A DNA stretch of 64,000 nt from Holothuria scabra (GCA_037179385.1 CM074179.1:620001-684000), one strand, 5' to 3'. Shown: positions 46,888 through 59,514, counted from the stretch's first letter. Numbers and translations: made by a program. The notes: generated by a model not told the origin, from the letters alone.

Positions 46888-47040
46888 ACTGTCAGAAAAC
46901 ATGAGTGCAAAGGATGAAACACAAATCAAAAGAAGAAAAAGAGCGTCCTGGATGAAAAAGTGAACGTACAAATCGAACATGGTCGGAAAAAAGGGAAAAA
47001 AAGTAGACAAAAACTAGGTCCGGAAAAAAAAAATAATTAG

Positions 47041-48358
47041 GCCAGGCTGTGAGCGTTTCCTGGCAGGTAAGAATATCGATAGGCCCCTTGTTTCAAAACT
47101 ATGTTCTCTCATGAAATTCATTCTAACTCACAATAATTTCATTTTTGAAGGTGAACATTACGTTCAAGCAAACGGCACCGCCATGGGTACAAAGATGGCC
47201 CCGGCCTATGCATGTCTATTCATGGCCACCCTTGAAGAAGATTTCCTAGAAGGTTCCCCCCACAAGCCCCTTATATATCTAAGATTCATTGATGACATAT
47301 TTGTGATCTGGGACAAGGGAGTAGCTGAGTTATTTAACTTCATTCGAGATCTTAATAATGTCCACAACTCTATCAAATTCATCCATCACTTCTCCCCAAT
47401 GTCAATACCCTTTTTAGATGTTCTGGTAAGTTTGCGCGATGCCTCCATTCAAACGTCCGTATACTGTAAGCCTACTGATAGGCATGCCTATCTCCAGTAT
47501 ACGAGTTTCCACCCCACCCACATTAAAGAATCTATTGTGTATAGCCGGATCCTCAGACTCAAGCGTATTTGTTCGGATCCCACAGACTTCAATGCCAAAT
47601 TAGGATTTCTGGACCGTAGCTATCCTCTTCGTGTAATTAATGCAAACTGTAGAAAGACCAACAAATTCCCTCGTGAACAGCTCTTGCAGTATAAGTCCAA
47701 GGATAACTATGATCGCGTTCCCTTTGTCACCACATATTTTCCACAATGCAGGAGACTCTTTCGACATTTCAAGTCCCTTTGGCCTACCTTGAAATTGGGA
47801 TCCCACCCGCCCCCTGCAAGTTTTACTTACCAACCAGTCCTTGCCCTCAAACAGCCACCCTCATTAAGATCCCTCCTTGTCTCCAGTTCCCTGTCTTCGT
47901 TGAACCCACCCTCACCACGTAACTCACCATGCAACCACCCTCGCTGTTAGATTTGTAAGCATACTGTTACTGACATCGTCGTGATCCCTCCCGGTACCAA
48001 TGTTAAGCTTTATCCAGGCCCCTTCGACTGCAACTCGTCCAATGTGGTTTACCTCTTATATTGTGACAAATGCCCCAACGGTAATTATGTAGGCGAAACC
48101 AAAACTCCATTCCGTCTCCGGTTTATCAATCATAAACAGATAAATCGCAATAAATCCGACCAATATACTGTTTCACTACACTTTAATCTCCCAGACCATG
48201 GACTTGAGAATCTACACTGTTGCCTGCTACGTGGAGGATTTAAATCCGACTCTGAACGTAAATCGTATGAGCTAAAGGTCATGAATAAGCTTAACACGCT
48301 GCAGCACGGTCTGAATAGGGAACGGTCGCACTTGGGTGCCTTCAATTGCCTCCGATGA
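47041..48358 (+). pseudogene. Penelope-like element: reverse transcriptase plus GIY-YIG endonuclease
   Basis: A single plus-strand frame encodes the C-terminal half of a Penelope RT (ANGTAMGTKMAPAYACLFM, then the catalytic RFIDDIFVIW). A thumb/linker follows, and then a GIY-YIG nuclease (VVYLLYCDKC...NYVGETKTPFRLR...INH). Between them PRC-stop-ICK marks the usual CxxC linker. A TAG at 47948-47950 is the only break; the frame is otherwise open from before 47041 to 48358. The N-terminal RT motifs are missing, so the copy is 5' truncated as well. The element copies RNA into DNA at a nick made by its nuclease. Flanks carry inverted repeats with ribozymes, and arrays of TA surround it. Confidence 0.9.
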
Positions 48359-48523
48359 ACTCCCAGCTTTCTGTGTTTTCCGTACAACTCTCTGGTAGTA
48401 AGTTCATTGTCCTTCACGCTGAGAAAGAAGCAGGGCTTCAGAAAATTTCGTAGCTTTAGACCTACGTCCACTACTATGTTGGCTATTAAGGCATCACCAC
48501 TACTTTTGTTTTTGTTGTTATAC

Positions 48524-48554
<31 letters not shown>

Positions 48555-48561
48555 GTGAAAA

Positions 48562-49017
<456 letters not shown>

Positions 49018-49055
<38 letters not shown>
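49018..49055. repeat. (TA)n microsatellite, about 18 copies
   Basis: Continues directly from the end of the Penelope flanking repeat. Confidence 0.9.
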
Positions 49056-49057
<2 letters not shown>

Positions 49058-49059
<2 letters not shown>

Positions 49060-49199
49060 AAGCGAGATCTTTGTTAAGTCCTTAAATTTTCCATTCTCTA
49101 TGGCAACTTCAAAACAGCCCAGGAAAGAAGCAACCGTGAATTAAAACAATCTTACGTCTAAACACCCATCTCACTGGACTTAACAAAGATCTCGCTTTT
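49058..49199. repeat. Inverted repeat pair around a 94-bp spacer
   Basis: AAAAGCGAGATCTTTGTTAA (continuing GTCC) at 49058-49081 is perfectly complementary to 49176-49199. Probably part of a second Penelope-like flank, because the hammerhead relic at 49269 follows. Confidence 0.75.
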
Positions 49200-49268
49200 C
49201 TAAGCTTCTACGCCCAAATGCACCCCAATAAGGTCTAGTTTCTTCTCTACCCACTGTTATTCAGTTCA

Positions 49269-49304
49269 ACTGAGGAAGAGCGGTGTATACGACGCTCGAA
49301 TTAT
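49269..49304 (+). ncRNA. Degenerate hammerhead-ribozyme-like relic
   Basis: CTGAGGAAGAGCG, loop, then CGCTCGAATT: helix II (GAGCG with CGCTC) survives, but CTGATGA is CTGAGGA and GAAAC is GAATT. Predicted inactive. Confidence 0.5.
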
Positions 49305-49426
49305 TTGGTTTTTAATTTTATTTTATCGTTTGTGTAAACGTATATAGTTGGAAATGAAAGTATCATTTTTTGTCGTTTGTTGTTTCTCCTTATATATATA
49401 TTTGCAACACACGCCAACCAACATGC

Positions 49427-49551
<125 letters not shown>

Positions 49552-49575
49552 TCCAACGAATGATTTATTGAAACA

Positions 49576-49612
49576 GAAATTTTCGCCACCTCCTGGCGGC
49601 TTTGTCAAAATG
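49576..49612 (-). ncRNA. Degenerate hammerhead-like end of a Penelope-like element
   Basis: The minus strand reads TTGACAAAGCCGCCAGGAGG, then TGGCGAAAATTTC. GCC-type helix II and GAAA are visible, but CTGATGA is TTGACAA. Adjacent to a TA array, as the other relics are. Confidence 0.4.
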
Positions 49613-49770
49613 AAAAATGTAAGGTACACGGTCACTTGCGTCAGACTTTGGGTTAGTATCAGCAGGTGTTTAAAAGTCATGCATTTTTCGAAGTAGCTCC
49701 TCGTTAGGTCCCTTTGAAGTATAAAGAAATGTTTAAACTAGTTAGGAAACGGCCTGGAACAATACTTTAC

Positions 49771-49979
49771 CAAAGTTCCTCTAAAGATGGACATTTTGAG
49801 GCGTACTGAAAGATACCAGATAGGCTTTCCAACGACATATCTGTCCGCGTCTCTTGTATGCAAAGCTTTTTGGTTGTTGTCAGGACTGGTAAAGTAAAAG
49901 CTGACTTCAGATGGATGTTTCCGCTTGGCTGGTCGAATGTTCGATAACATTCTTTCAGAAGCACGGACGAAACGACAAT
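49771..49979 (-). CDS. NLR2 exon 3, leucine-rich-repeat-like exon
   Basis: Acceptor CAGTTTCTTTACAG, then ATT GTC GTT, ending CTT TG before the donor GTAAAG (phase 2). Encodes 69 codons including LLKECYRTFD, TTTKKLCIQET and KCPSLEELW. Equal in length, phase and residue layout to NLR1 exon 3. No stop or frameshift. Further LRR exons would lie at lower coordinates, where the Penelope cluster now sits; none was found, so the gene may be 3'-truncated or have a very long intron. Confidence 0.75.
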
Positions 49980-50526
49980 CTGTAAAGAAACTGCTTGTGA
50001 AAACCATTGCTTTGCAGAAGAATAAATAGAGAGGTACATTTCGGCGCTATGTTACAATGGACCTGCACTGTTTTGTGAAATGTGTTGCTTTCATGATGAA
50101 AGCAATTTATTAATTTTAAAGTCACGTTGCATCTATAAATAATCCTACCGTTTTTGATGCGAGTGCGAAACAAATCAATAAACGCAAACCTGCAATGCTC
50201 ACTCTCAGGGCAATTACTCTGCCACCAAACTAACTTAAGTTATGCATTTTGCAAGTAATGTATCTTTCAAGCAGGCAATAGAGGGGTGTTATTAGAGGTG
50301 TATGCGGCAGATTCGTGCATTCGCACACCCGCAGCTCAAGCCGAATCGTGCCTATTTCACTGTATTGGTTGATTCAAGAAAATCAATAGAGCTGCGTAGC
50401 GGATTATCTTCCTTCCAGAAGAGAGACTTTCTAGAGGTCTCAAATGGTATGCCTATGATTATTGATACTGGAACACATTGAAGTTGGTGAAATCGGAAAA
50501 CGTTCAGTCGTGGCGTCTTGATCCTC
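49980..50526. other. NLR2 intron 2, 3' part
   Basis: No coding region or known repeat recognised before the hexamer array. Confidence 0.4.
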
Positions 50527-51126
<600 letters not shown>

Positions 51127-52320
51127 CTCGAGAGTAAGGTCAATTTCCTTTGGAATGGGGGCCCAATTTACTTAAAAACAGGACTGCAATTGATCAGTAA
51201 ACCCTTTTATAAGGATCTTTTGAGGGCTATTATTAAACTAAAAAGTTCCATAGATATCAATCTTCGAAAAAAACCAAATACACATCAGTGTCTATGGCAT
51301 AACGATTTAATTCAAGTGGATTGTAAACCATTGTACTTTAAAACTTGGTTACAAAGGGGTGTATACACTATTGATGATCTGATCGACGAGGATGGAAAGT
51401 TTTTTCCCTTAACAATGTCATTGCTCGTTATAATATTAATACAAATTTTTTGCAGTATGGTCTTCTAAGAGCTGTAAAAGACTTCTTAAATGGCCATGTG
51501 AGTTGTAAACTACAAAGACCATTTATCCCAGAATTATATGCTATCCTACTTAAATCAGTCAAGGGGGGTTCTGACTTCTATAGAATAATTGCCTATGCTT
51601 CTGACACTCGTATAAAGTCTCAAGATAAATGGTATGATGAACTCGGTTGTAATAACCTAAATTGGAATTTAATCTACAAATTTCCTTTTACTCTAAATTT
51701 AGAAAGCAAGTTTTCTTGGTTTCAATACAGGATAAACACAAGGATTTTGGCAACCAACTGCAACTTAAAAAAAAATTAACATTTTGGATCATGATTTGTG
51801 TACTTTCTGCTCAAAAGAAAAAGAAACGATTAGTCATATTATGTTTTTTTGTGAAAAGGTACAGCCAATGTGGGAACAATTTAGAAATTTTGTATATAAT
51901 AGCACCAATGATACTTTGTTTGTTAATCCTGTAACTTTAATTTTTGGTATAACGTATCACCAACATGGTAACGAAACTATAAATACTTTGTTGATCTGGT
52001 TTAAATTTTATATTTATAGAAGTAAAATACAAAATGATTCCTTAAATTTTCGTAGTTTTAAGAACTATGCTAAGAACTTGCTTTCAGTTTTGTATAACAA
52101 TGATTGCGTTACGCTTAAACGTGAGAACTTTTTAGATCGATGGCGGCCATGGCGTCTTGGTTTACAGCTTGAGTTCAGTATTGTTTAGCATTATAATCTG
52201 TCATATTTTAATAGGCTGCTTTAATTATCACTATTTTGTCTGTTCCTAAATATTGTTGAGTTCCTTGGGACAATGCTTGTTGTACATCTTGTATTAATTG
52301 CTTTTGCTGCTGATTGAGAA
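51127..52320 (+). pseudogene. 3' fragment of an L1/Tx1-like LINE
   Basis: The frame after the microsatellite reads ESKVNFLWNGGPIYLKTGLQ, then CLWHNDLIQVDCKPLYFKTW and GVYTIDDLIDEDGKFFPL, the C-terminal region of L1/Tx1-type polymerases. After frameshifts it continues to DLCTFCSKEKETISHIMFFC, the terminal Cys/His segment, and ends near 52187. The tail is A-rich then AAT-rich. RT catalytic motifs are missing. Confidence 0.75.
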
Positions 52321-52716
52321 GAATAATAAAAAAAAATAATAATAATAATAACAACAATAACAATAAGCCTTATATGTATGTTCAACATCTCAAAGCGTGT
52401 CCCCTGGGGGACTTCCCGTTGGCCACATACAGCACATACAGCGCATCACTATACAAGCTACCTCACAGGTACCCATTTAACACCTGGGTGGAGAGAAGCA
52501 ATCGAGATGAAGCATCTTGCTCAAGGACACAACATAATGACCCAGGTGGGAATCGAACCGGCAATCCTTTTATTTTTCTTTGAAGGGAAGAACTTGATTT
52601 TTTCCTAAAAAATAAATACATCGCCGTAGCAAAAGTTGCAAAATAAATAAATGTTTACAGAACCGGCAATCCTTAGATCTCAAGTCCAATACCTTAACCA
52701 ATAGGCCACCACGCTC
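52316..52716 (-). mobile_element. tRNA-derived SINE with a conserved core, interrupted
   Basis: On the minus strand a tRNA-like head (GTGGTGGCCTATTGGTTAAG, anticodon loop CTTGAGA, B-box GGTTCGATTCC once the insertion is removed) is followed by the core GTTGTGTCCTTGAGCAAGAT and CACCCAGGTGTTAAATGGGT. The tail is TTATTG/TTA repeats near 52320-52366. The core resembles the widespread GTGTCCTTGGGCAAG type of metazoan SINEs. The insertion at 52570-52659 splits the head. Confidence 0.7.
52570..52659. mobile_element. 90-bp insertion with a 15-bp target duplication
   Basis: GAACCGGCAATCCTT occurs at 52555-52569 and again at 52660-52674. Removing one copy and the 90 bp between restores a continuous tRNA-like head. 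The insert ends AAATAAATAAATGTTTACA and has no frame. It may be a small retroposed RNA. Confidence 0.75.
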
Positions 52717-53097
52717 TCAAATATCCATTGTTCACTTTTCCACTCCCTGCACTCTCGTTTTAAAAAGCCCCTCAATTTGCATACGTTGATTCATATTATT
52801 TTATTCCTCTTTATTCCTCAACTATGTGTACAGGGACAATTCATAGTCCGTTTGGGTTGGCATGAAATTTGTTAAAAAACAGGTTAGCCTTTTTGAATTG
52901 TTCAACTTAAAAAGACTGAACAGTCGTTTTCATTAAAACCGTGTACACGTTTGGCAGATATCGATCTAAGGCATCTAGACAATGGTCTTTGATGTAGGAC
53001 TTCTGTACTTAGAATGAAAAGGACAATAATTAAGGAGTGAAAAGAAACCAAGCAAGGAGAACAAAGTGGCCTGTCAATCAAGTCCGATTCTCAGTTT
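52717..53097. other. NLR2 intron 2; right part shared with NLR1
   Basis: 52860-53097 aligns in order with 2090-2400 of NLR1 intron 2. See that entry for the shared blocks. Confidence 0.6.
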
Positions 53098-53572
53098 GAA
53101 AGTGTACCTCATATCAAAAAATCAGAAAAATATTTTACAGTTTATTCACTCAAATTTAAATGATACATTCCGCAATAGTTTGTGATGTCATTGCTGTACT
53201 ACTCCAATTACTATCTTTGTATGTCTCTGTATTTCTGACAGCTGCTGTACCGTGAACTAAGGTGTGATATCAGTCCTACTCTTATGGGGTGATGAAATTG
53301 ATGAAGCACTTTTTTGCAAGCAAACAGGAAGTATTCAAGGTCATAAAATCTTTTTCATTTCAAAGGGATAAAGCAGGTAATGTGAGTTGTACAACAAGTC
53401 ACAAATTACTGCGCAATGTACTGATTTGTTTCAAGTGAATAATTTTCAACATTTTAAATCGTGGCTCTAGGATGACCTAAACGATGGGAGCTAGACTGTT
53501 AGAAATAATTTTTCATGCCGTTGAATATATATTTTTTAAGTTTTGACTCGAGGTACACTTGAAAGAGGATTT
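53098..53572. mobile_element. GTGTACCTC inverted-repeat element, best copy
   Basis: The ends GAAAGTGTACCTCATATCAA and, reversed, CAAGTGTACCTCGAGTCAAA define a 475-bp element. TGAA on both sides is a possible short duplication. Interior as in 19785-20217. It sits 214 bp beyond the NLR2 NACHT exon donor. Confidence 0.7.
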
Positions 53573-53786
53573 AAATATCTTTTTAGTACATATAGTCCTA
53601 TAGATGTGACCGAGGTACATTGATCTATTACAGCCCATTGGTAAAGATCGTGTACACACTGAAATATTCATACGCTAAGGAATAACAGAAGGCACAAATA
53701 ACGTGAAAAATTGGGCAAATCCAATGTCGAATGTAAAGGTTTTGATTTATGATTAATAATAGACCTAGAATGAAATTATAGCCTAC

Positions 53787-55330
53787 CTCGTTGATGGAAG
53801 CGACCTTCAGCAGTTGTATTGTTGACCTCTGCAAAAGGAATGTATCGTCCGCATTGAGACTAATTTCTTTAGAACACAAATCTTTCACATTTTGCAAATC
53901 ACTGTCACCTTGTTCCAGTGTGCACAGAATTGCGAACTTATCAGCATTTTTTTGGCCCTTAAGGAAAGCAACGATACATTCCGACGCCCTAGGATTTAAC
54001 CCACAAGCAAAACGGTATGTGTACTGCAGATCAAACGGGTCTAGACATTTGAGGCAATGATGTATTTCATTATTAGGGTCTTCCTTCTCACGACCATCGC
54101 TTTCCGTTGCGATATCTGCAATACATTCCGCCAAATAATGTGCAGCATACCACTCACAGAAAGTCTTGTGATAAAAATGAACGTCAGTTTCATACTTAAT
54201 ATCTCTCGAGGCTTGAAAATTCACAGTATGAAAAATATCTAAAACCTGCTCTTCAACTAAAATTCCAATCTTTACATATTGATCATAGAAATCTTGTCCA
54301 AGAATTTGAAGGAGCTCCTCTTTCTTCCACATCAGTTTCTTGCCTTTTTCGCGCAGTCCATCGAAAGCTACTTTGTCCAATTTTTGGTGATCAGTTTCAA
54401 ACAATTCAAACTGGATAACATTTTTGTCCTTCATCTTATTTCTCATATGACTGTGCAGACACGAGATCAAATGCCAAAAGAAACCTGTGACAGACCTGCA
54501 TGTCTGAAAAATGTCACTTTCATGGCTCATGTGGGCAAACATTACAAAGAACAGAGGGACTTCACAGAGATCTTTGAGGAAGGGGTTTTCCTTCAGTTGT
54601 TTCATTATTTTCTCGGCGGCTACGTTGTCTTTACCAACGACAGCCTTCTGAATATATTTGTCTTGTGCGGTACGATCAAATCCCGTCAATTGTATTCTTT
54701 TTGTCAGCGGTGGGAAGTTCGTCGGTAAACAAGAAGACCGTGTAGTTACAATGACCTCACACTTCAGAAACATTTCTTTTGCGATTATGTTTAAAATGTC
54801 AGGGTTGGCCTCACCACTTTGATCTGGATACTCGTCAAATCCATCCAAGACTACAACGATCGACGGACTCTCTAACAAAATCCTTCTTAAGTCATTTTCA
54901 GTCAGTGCAGAGTCTATTGGTAGCAAAAGCCTCCTAATCGCCTCAAATATTGACCTTACTCCTTTTAACTGTCGTAATCGGAGTATGACCAATATATCTA
55001 TGTTCTTCAGATAGGATTCTTTGATTTTATTGCACCAATCGTAGGCCAACTGGAGAGCTAAAGTGGATTTACCGTATCCAGGTTCTCCTTCTAAAATACG
55101 TGTGTTTGATTTAACCCGGGGATCATTTAATATACTGTGATGTGATGGAAGCTCTTCCCATTTCCCATTCCCACAAATCATTTCCTTTGTGACTAAATAT
55201 TGAATTCCACCTTCAATAAACACTTTGTCTACACAGTACAGTTTGTCTCGTACATAGGGGATGGGCTGTATGGAGTTGAAGAGAATCTGGTACTTTGCTT
55301 TCAGTTCAAAGATAAACTCGTTCTTCATGT
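53787..55330 (-). CDS. NLR2 exon 2, NACHT NTPase domain
   Basis: Intact NACHT exon of the second NLR-type gene. Exon-relative order (counted from an ATG 13 bp upstream): Walker A GEPGYGKST at 86-94, Walker B VVVLDGFDEYPD at 163-174, sensor-1 VIVTTRSS at 197-204, ENPFLKDLCEVPLFF at 252-266, winged-helix VHFYHKTFCEWYAAHY at 388-403, FACGLN at 445-450, end ASINE at 515-519. Acceptor TTATGTTTCCTTTAG before 55330 (phase 1), donor GAG|GTAGGC after 53787 (phase 0). It aligns throughout with the NLR1 exon and keeps the sensor Arg that NLR1 lacks. The start codon exon was not found; the internal ATG at 55328 could serve if the upstream exon is non-coding. Confidence 0.9.
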
Positions 55331-55565
55331 CTAAAGGAAACATAAGAAAGTTTAGAAAGAAACGTAAGCAAGCCTAATAGAAACACTAATCCGTAGCTTA
55401 AGAGGTAGGTTAAGACGCTAAATTCAGGTGAATGAACTGGGGGTTATGACGGGATTTCCATCACATTTGTCGTTGTAAATATTTTGGAGAAGAATGTACA
55501 AGTGATATGGCAGGGAATTGTAAGAGTTAGTTTGAGTCAGCCAGCCAGCCAGCCAGTTAGATAAG

Positions 55566-55758
55566 AATTTTACCGCCCAGTTTCCAACCTATTGGTTCAA
55601 GTCGAGCCGACCACGGCCCTTTTTCTAGTTGTGGCTCACTGGCTTGTTTTCCCCGACCATTGCTAATACAGAGCTTCACGCACAATTGCGGTAGGTTCCA
55701 TTTTAGAGTCTGTGGTATGATCCAATCTGGCAGCCTGGTGATAGAACCCGGGAGTTGC
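55566..55758 (-). mobile_element. tRNA-Glu SINE, 5'-truncated copy
   Basis: The minus strand carries CCCGGGTTCTATCACCAGG, CTCTAAAATGGAACC, AAAAAGGGCCGTGGTCGGCT, CCAATAGGTTGGAAACTGGG and a tail ending in (GGCT)n at 55541-55556. The first half of the tRNA head is missing. Confidence 0.8.
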
Positions 55759-56449
55759 TAGAGAAGGAGAAGTAACATTCTATAGTCCTTTTGAGACAAT
55801 GGGCTATTTATTTCCAACGGCCATTTTGCGCTTTTTCTATTCGTCAAATTCCTATCTCAATGCTTCCATTAAGAAGGGTTTACGGCGCATTATCAAAATT
55901 TCAAAGACCAGATGACGAGACTCATTCATTACACTCTACTCGTTAGCATTTCTTTACAAGACGTCATGCAGAATTGTGATTTCCGAGATACAATTTTGCG
56001 GTTCATTTGCAGAGAGCAACAATTTCTTTACAAGTACAAATTACCTGAACAATTTGTTTGTAAATTATGACAATTTTGTTAAACCTCCGGGAAATGTACA
56101 GACTTAAAGAATGCTTTCATCAAATGACAAACGGGGCATAATTGCAGCATATAGTTTATTGAAACGTTTGTAACTCAAAGCATATGTAGACCATAGCTTT
56201 TGTTTAGGAATTACTTGGAAAAGAATGGAAGAAATCGACGGTCATTAAAGGACTTAGTTACAATGGATTAATCAATGGAAACAAAAGAACGTGTCAATCA
56301 AATCGTTGCATCTGGAAAGATATAGACCATTTTCAAGAACATATTGTCTAAAAAAATTTTTTTTTCGTTCTGTCCCCTACTTTTTTACTTCTGCTCAAGG
56401 TGTTTCAAAGCTAGTGCCTACTTCACACTGGTTCGATACTTATAAGAGT
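55759..56449. other. 5' flank of NLR2 NACHT exon
   Basis: 56050-56340 matches 38560-39050. No N-terminal exon like NLR1 7273-7401 was found in this stretch or further right. Confidence 0.4.
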
Positions 56450-56900
56450 ATGTTTTTTCCTGTCTAGGATCCTTACACCTCGATTAATACAATTGAGCAA
56501 ATTTAACGTAGGGCTTGTAGGTTTGTTTGTGTTGATTACTCCAACCATAGCAGTGTTACCGAAATTTTAAGGGATTTAGGGTGGGATAGTCTCAAAGAAA
56601 GGAGGTCGTTAAACAGGCTTGTTACCCTCCAGGAAGTAATTTTTGGCCTCTATGCCTTGCCGACTGCTAACTTTTTGCAATAGGTCCAGCGGCCTTCTAG
56701 GCATCACAATACGTCCAGCGGCCCTCTAGGCATCACAACTCAAATAGCTACACAACCATTCAAGCAAACAAGGACGTACTGCTATAGTTACAGGTTCTCT
56801 TCTCACACCTTCAGAGACTGGAACCTTCTTTCCCAGGATATAACTGAGACCTCCAGGACCTAAAGCTTTTCAGAACTTTTAAGTTCCTCAGACGAGAGGA
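56450..56900 (+). mobile_element. C-terminal fragment of a CR1/Jockey-like LINE
   Basis: Frames encode TSINTIEQI, RRACRFVCVDYSNHSSVTEI, LGWDSLKERRSLNRLVTLQE and FRDWNLLSQDI, the classic tail of non-LTR polymerases (RRAARFV..DY...SVT..L..L.W.SL..RR...RL). A 31-bp unit, GTCCAGCGGCC.TCTAGGCAT, is tandemly duplicated at 56682-56741. No RT core. Confidence 0.8.
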
Positions 56901-57690
56901 CTGACTCTTCCCAAGTATACCACCCCCTGCACGTTTGATTCCACCTGGAATGTTGCACAATATTTTTCCAGATCCAGACCCTTTCTACCAACTCCCTGGG
57001 TAGGGTAACGAATCACACACACGCCTTGAAAGTCTTTCTCAAAATCGGTAGACACACCGCCCTTAAACACTTGTTCTCACAACAAACGGGAGGCGTTAAT
57101 TATCGAGATTTTAAAATATTTTGTCAAACTACTTTCGAAGGGCAGTACAAATGAGTCCATCAGAGTTAATACGTAATATTCATTCGTAGTAATTGCGTGC
57201 TTTTTTAAAGTTACTTGAAGGAAATCGACAGTAAATCTGAGGGGTACATTTCCTTAATACCCCATTAACGATACCGTGCTGTATGGAAATAAATATATAT
57301 TTTGGAAAGGAATTTAGGGTACTTCCACACCATATCTGCCGGTCTGTTCAAAAACGTTATTCCGTGTTGGGATCGAATTATTTCAGAATCTCGAAGGGGC
57401 CAAGAGGAAACTTCACCTTGCCGCCACCGGCAAAGTAATGGGCCTAAAGCTATATTTTGCAGTCGAGTCAAATTTTCGGATTTAATCTTACCCAACATGA
57501 TGGGAAAATTGAATTTCAAGACAAAAGTTATCACATGGCTTAGAGCACCTTTATAGGGGCAGTAGCTACATTGACGTTCCAAAAATTACAGGTCATGTGA
57601 CTACAGAAGCCATTTTGTTTCCAAAAAGTGTTGCCTGCACACAGCCAATGTATACAGCGACTACACGTAATCTTTCCAGTTCTCCCAGAA
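56901..57690. other. Upstream region of the THAP gene
   Basis: A minus-strand open frame at 57265-57582 overlaps this probable promoter-side region. It lacks a domain or splice support and is not called. Confidence 0.35.
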
Positions 57691-57844
57691 AATAACGGGT
57701 TGTTGTGCATTTGGTCGCCACAATCGTTCCGAGAAAGGGTTTAGAATGTACAGATTTCCCACAAATACAAAAAGGAGAAGGATTCGGGAAAATAAAGTCA
57801 GACGTGCCAATTGGAAACCAACCAACTCATCATTTCTCTGCCAT
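57691..57844 (+). pseudogene. THAP zinc-finger exon, first exon of a THAP9/P-element-like gene
   Basis: From 57701 the frame reads CCAFGRHNRSEKGFRMYRFP, then TNTKRR...ANWKPTNSSFLCH, ending at a consensus donor (CAT|GTAAGT). The spacing, the FP after RMYR, the single W and the final C..H fit the C2CH THAP domain, which binds DNA. Two oddities suggest decay: the expected second zinc Cys (G-C-x-NR) is Arg (CGC for TGC), and the codon where a Met start is expected is ATA, giving ITGCC. The partner exons lie 4-6 kb to the right. Confidence 0.6.
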
Positions 57845-58384
57845 GTAAGTAACGTTAGTTAAAGGTGGTAGGCTCAACACTCAAGGGTATGGGCTACTAA
57901 CGTACTGTGAATAGGACGAAAAGGGTAGCTATAGGCCTAACGTAAGGCTCGTCTGGGTAGGACGGGACAAATCTTTGCCTAGCCTATATCTGGAAAAGTA
58001 AGTCTGATTACTAAAATTCATTGGATTGGTTAACCAACTAAACTGCTACTCTGCAAGTAGAAGAGTTTGGGTTTAATGTTAGCCCACAAACTTCTTATAT
58101 AACTTCTAGGATTTAATTGGCCTAACGCCTAGGCTAAAACGTAATTCACGCTAGTCATACATTGTTGGTATCTAACGTAAGGCCCAGCAAAATTACAGTA
58201 AACATGCCTTTGACTCCCCTTACACTAGACTTGTTGGTCTAAAATATCTACAAGGAAACCTTTACTTTTTGCAATTATGTGCATTTCATTTTGTAGGCCT
58301 AGTCAAGATTCTACATTACTCGATCCCGCCTTTAGGCCTAGGCCTAGTAGGCCTAGTAGGCCTAGTAGTACAAACATTTCCATC
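57845..58384. other. Intron with a GGCCTAGTA mini-array
   Basis: (GGCCTAGTA)n-type text at 58334-58370. No coding region. Confidence 0.4.
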
Positions 58385-58440
58385 GCCGGCTTGACTGGAG
58401 TCAATTAGTTGGAAACTGGGCCATAAAACTCCATCTAGGC
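58385..58440 (+). mobile_element. 3' fragment of the tRNA-Glu SINE
   Basis: GCCGGCTTGACTGGAGTCAA and TTGGAAACTGGGCCATAAAA match the distal end of the 234-bp SINE. Confidence 0.65.
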
Positions 58441-58450
58441 CTAGGGAAAA

Positions 58451-59502
58451 GTCACCAGTATTCAACCCTTTAAGGAACTTCTTGCATTTTTTTCATCCCA
58501 TGTCGCGTGGAATGATATGACTCAAAGTGTTTTTGATACATATTGTTATGGCTATAATATGTTGCCATAAAAAATATTGGATTCAGGCTTTCCCTTCAGA
58601 AATGTATCACCTTGAATGTTTTGATTAGCCTACCCAGCTTAACCCCCTGTCACTAGTATTCAGTTTTGGGGACCAGTATTATTCCACCCCCCCCCCCCAA
58701 AAAAAAAAAAAATTATACCCCAAACAATTATATAGTATTCAATTCAGATAAATTAACTGTTTATAACATGCAAATTATCTGCATTACTTTTGTTCAGTAT
58801 TTGATTTTTGAACTCTTTTTATGCCGTTTAGAAGGAAATCTAATCTTGCTGTTATATTTGTTTGTTTTTATTAGGTCAGTGGTGGCAAATGACCCACATT
58901 TCAGTGCAAAATTATTAATTTTTGAAAATTTTCTAATAGACTTAGAATATTTTTGCAGAACTTTGCTAAATGACTTAACAACAATGACTTCTTTGAGAAA
59001 TGACCAGAAAACTCAGATCTAATATACTTCAATTACAACATCTGTGGCTTCATTATTGTACAAGGGGGTTGAAAATTGGGTAGCAGATAAAGATTGCATC
59101 ACCAGTATTCAACCCTCTTCAATTTCCCTTCAACTTTTTTGTAATTTCACTTTTGTCCTTAAATTCGTCTAGGAACTTTTAACATAATGAAATGATAGCC
59201 TTGAAATTTCATTACTTTTTAAACCAGTCTCTTTTTAAATGGACAACAGAAAATTGCATAGCTTTGATTTTAAGTATGTTGCCTTACATGACCTTTTAAG
59301 AATAGCTAGCCTATTTTCAAAGAAATCCCAAATATCTCCAAAAGGTATTATCTGCCAATCTATGACACAAAAGGGGATGACAATTAATCAGAGAGCTGAT
59401 TTCACCTTGGTATAATTTTATGTGAGATGGAGCCTCAGTTCACTGAAAAATGGAACTATATCTTAGGGGGTTGAATACTTGTGGGGGATGAATACTGGTG
59501 AC
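58451..59502. mobile_element. Inverted-repeat element with GTCACCAGTATTCA ends
   Basis: GTCACCAGTATTCAACCC starts at 58451 and its inverse, TGAATACTGGTGAC, ends at 59502. The word CACCAGTATTCAACCC recurs inside (59100; degenerate near 58648 and, inverted, near 59470). Contains a C then A run at 58687-58710. The frame at 58666-59022 has no known domain. No clear target duplication. Confidence 0.6.
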
Positions 59503-59514
59503 TCAGGCTAGGCC

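Noticed and set aside
57265..57582. 105-codon minus-strand frame upstream of the THAP exon
   Set aside because: No domain, paralogue or splice signal; it sits in the probable promoter-side region of the divergent THAP gene.
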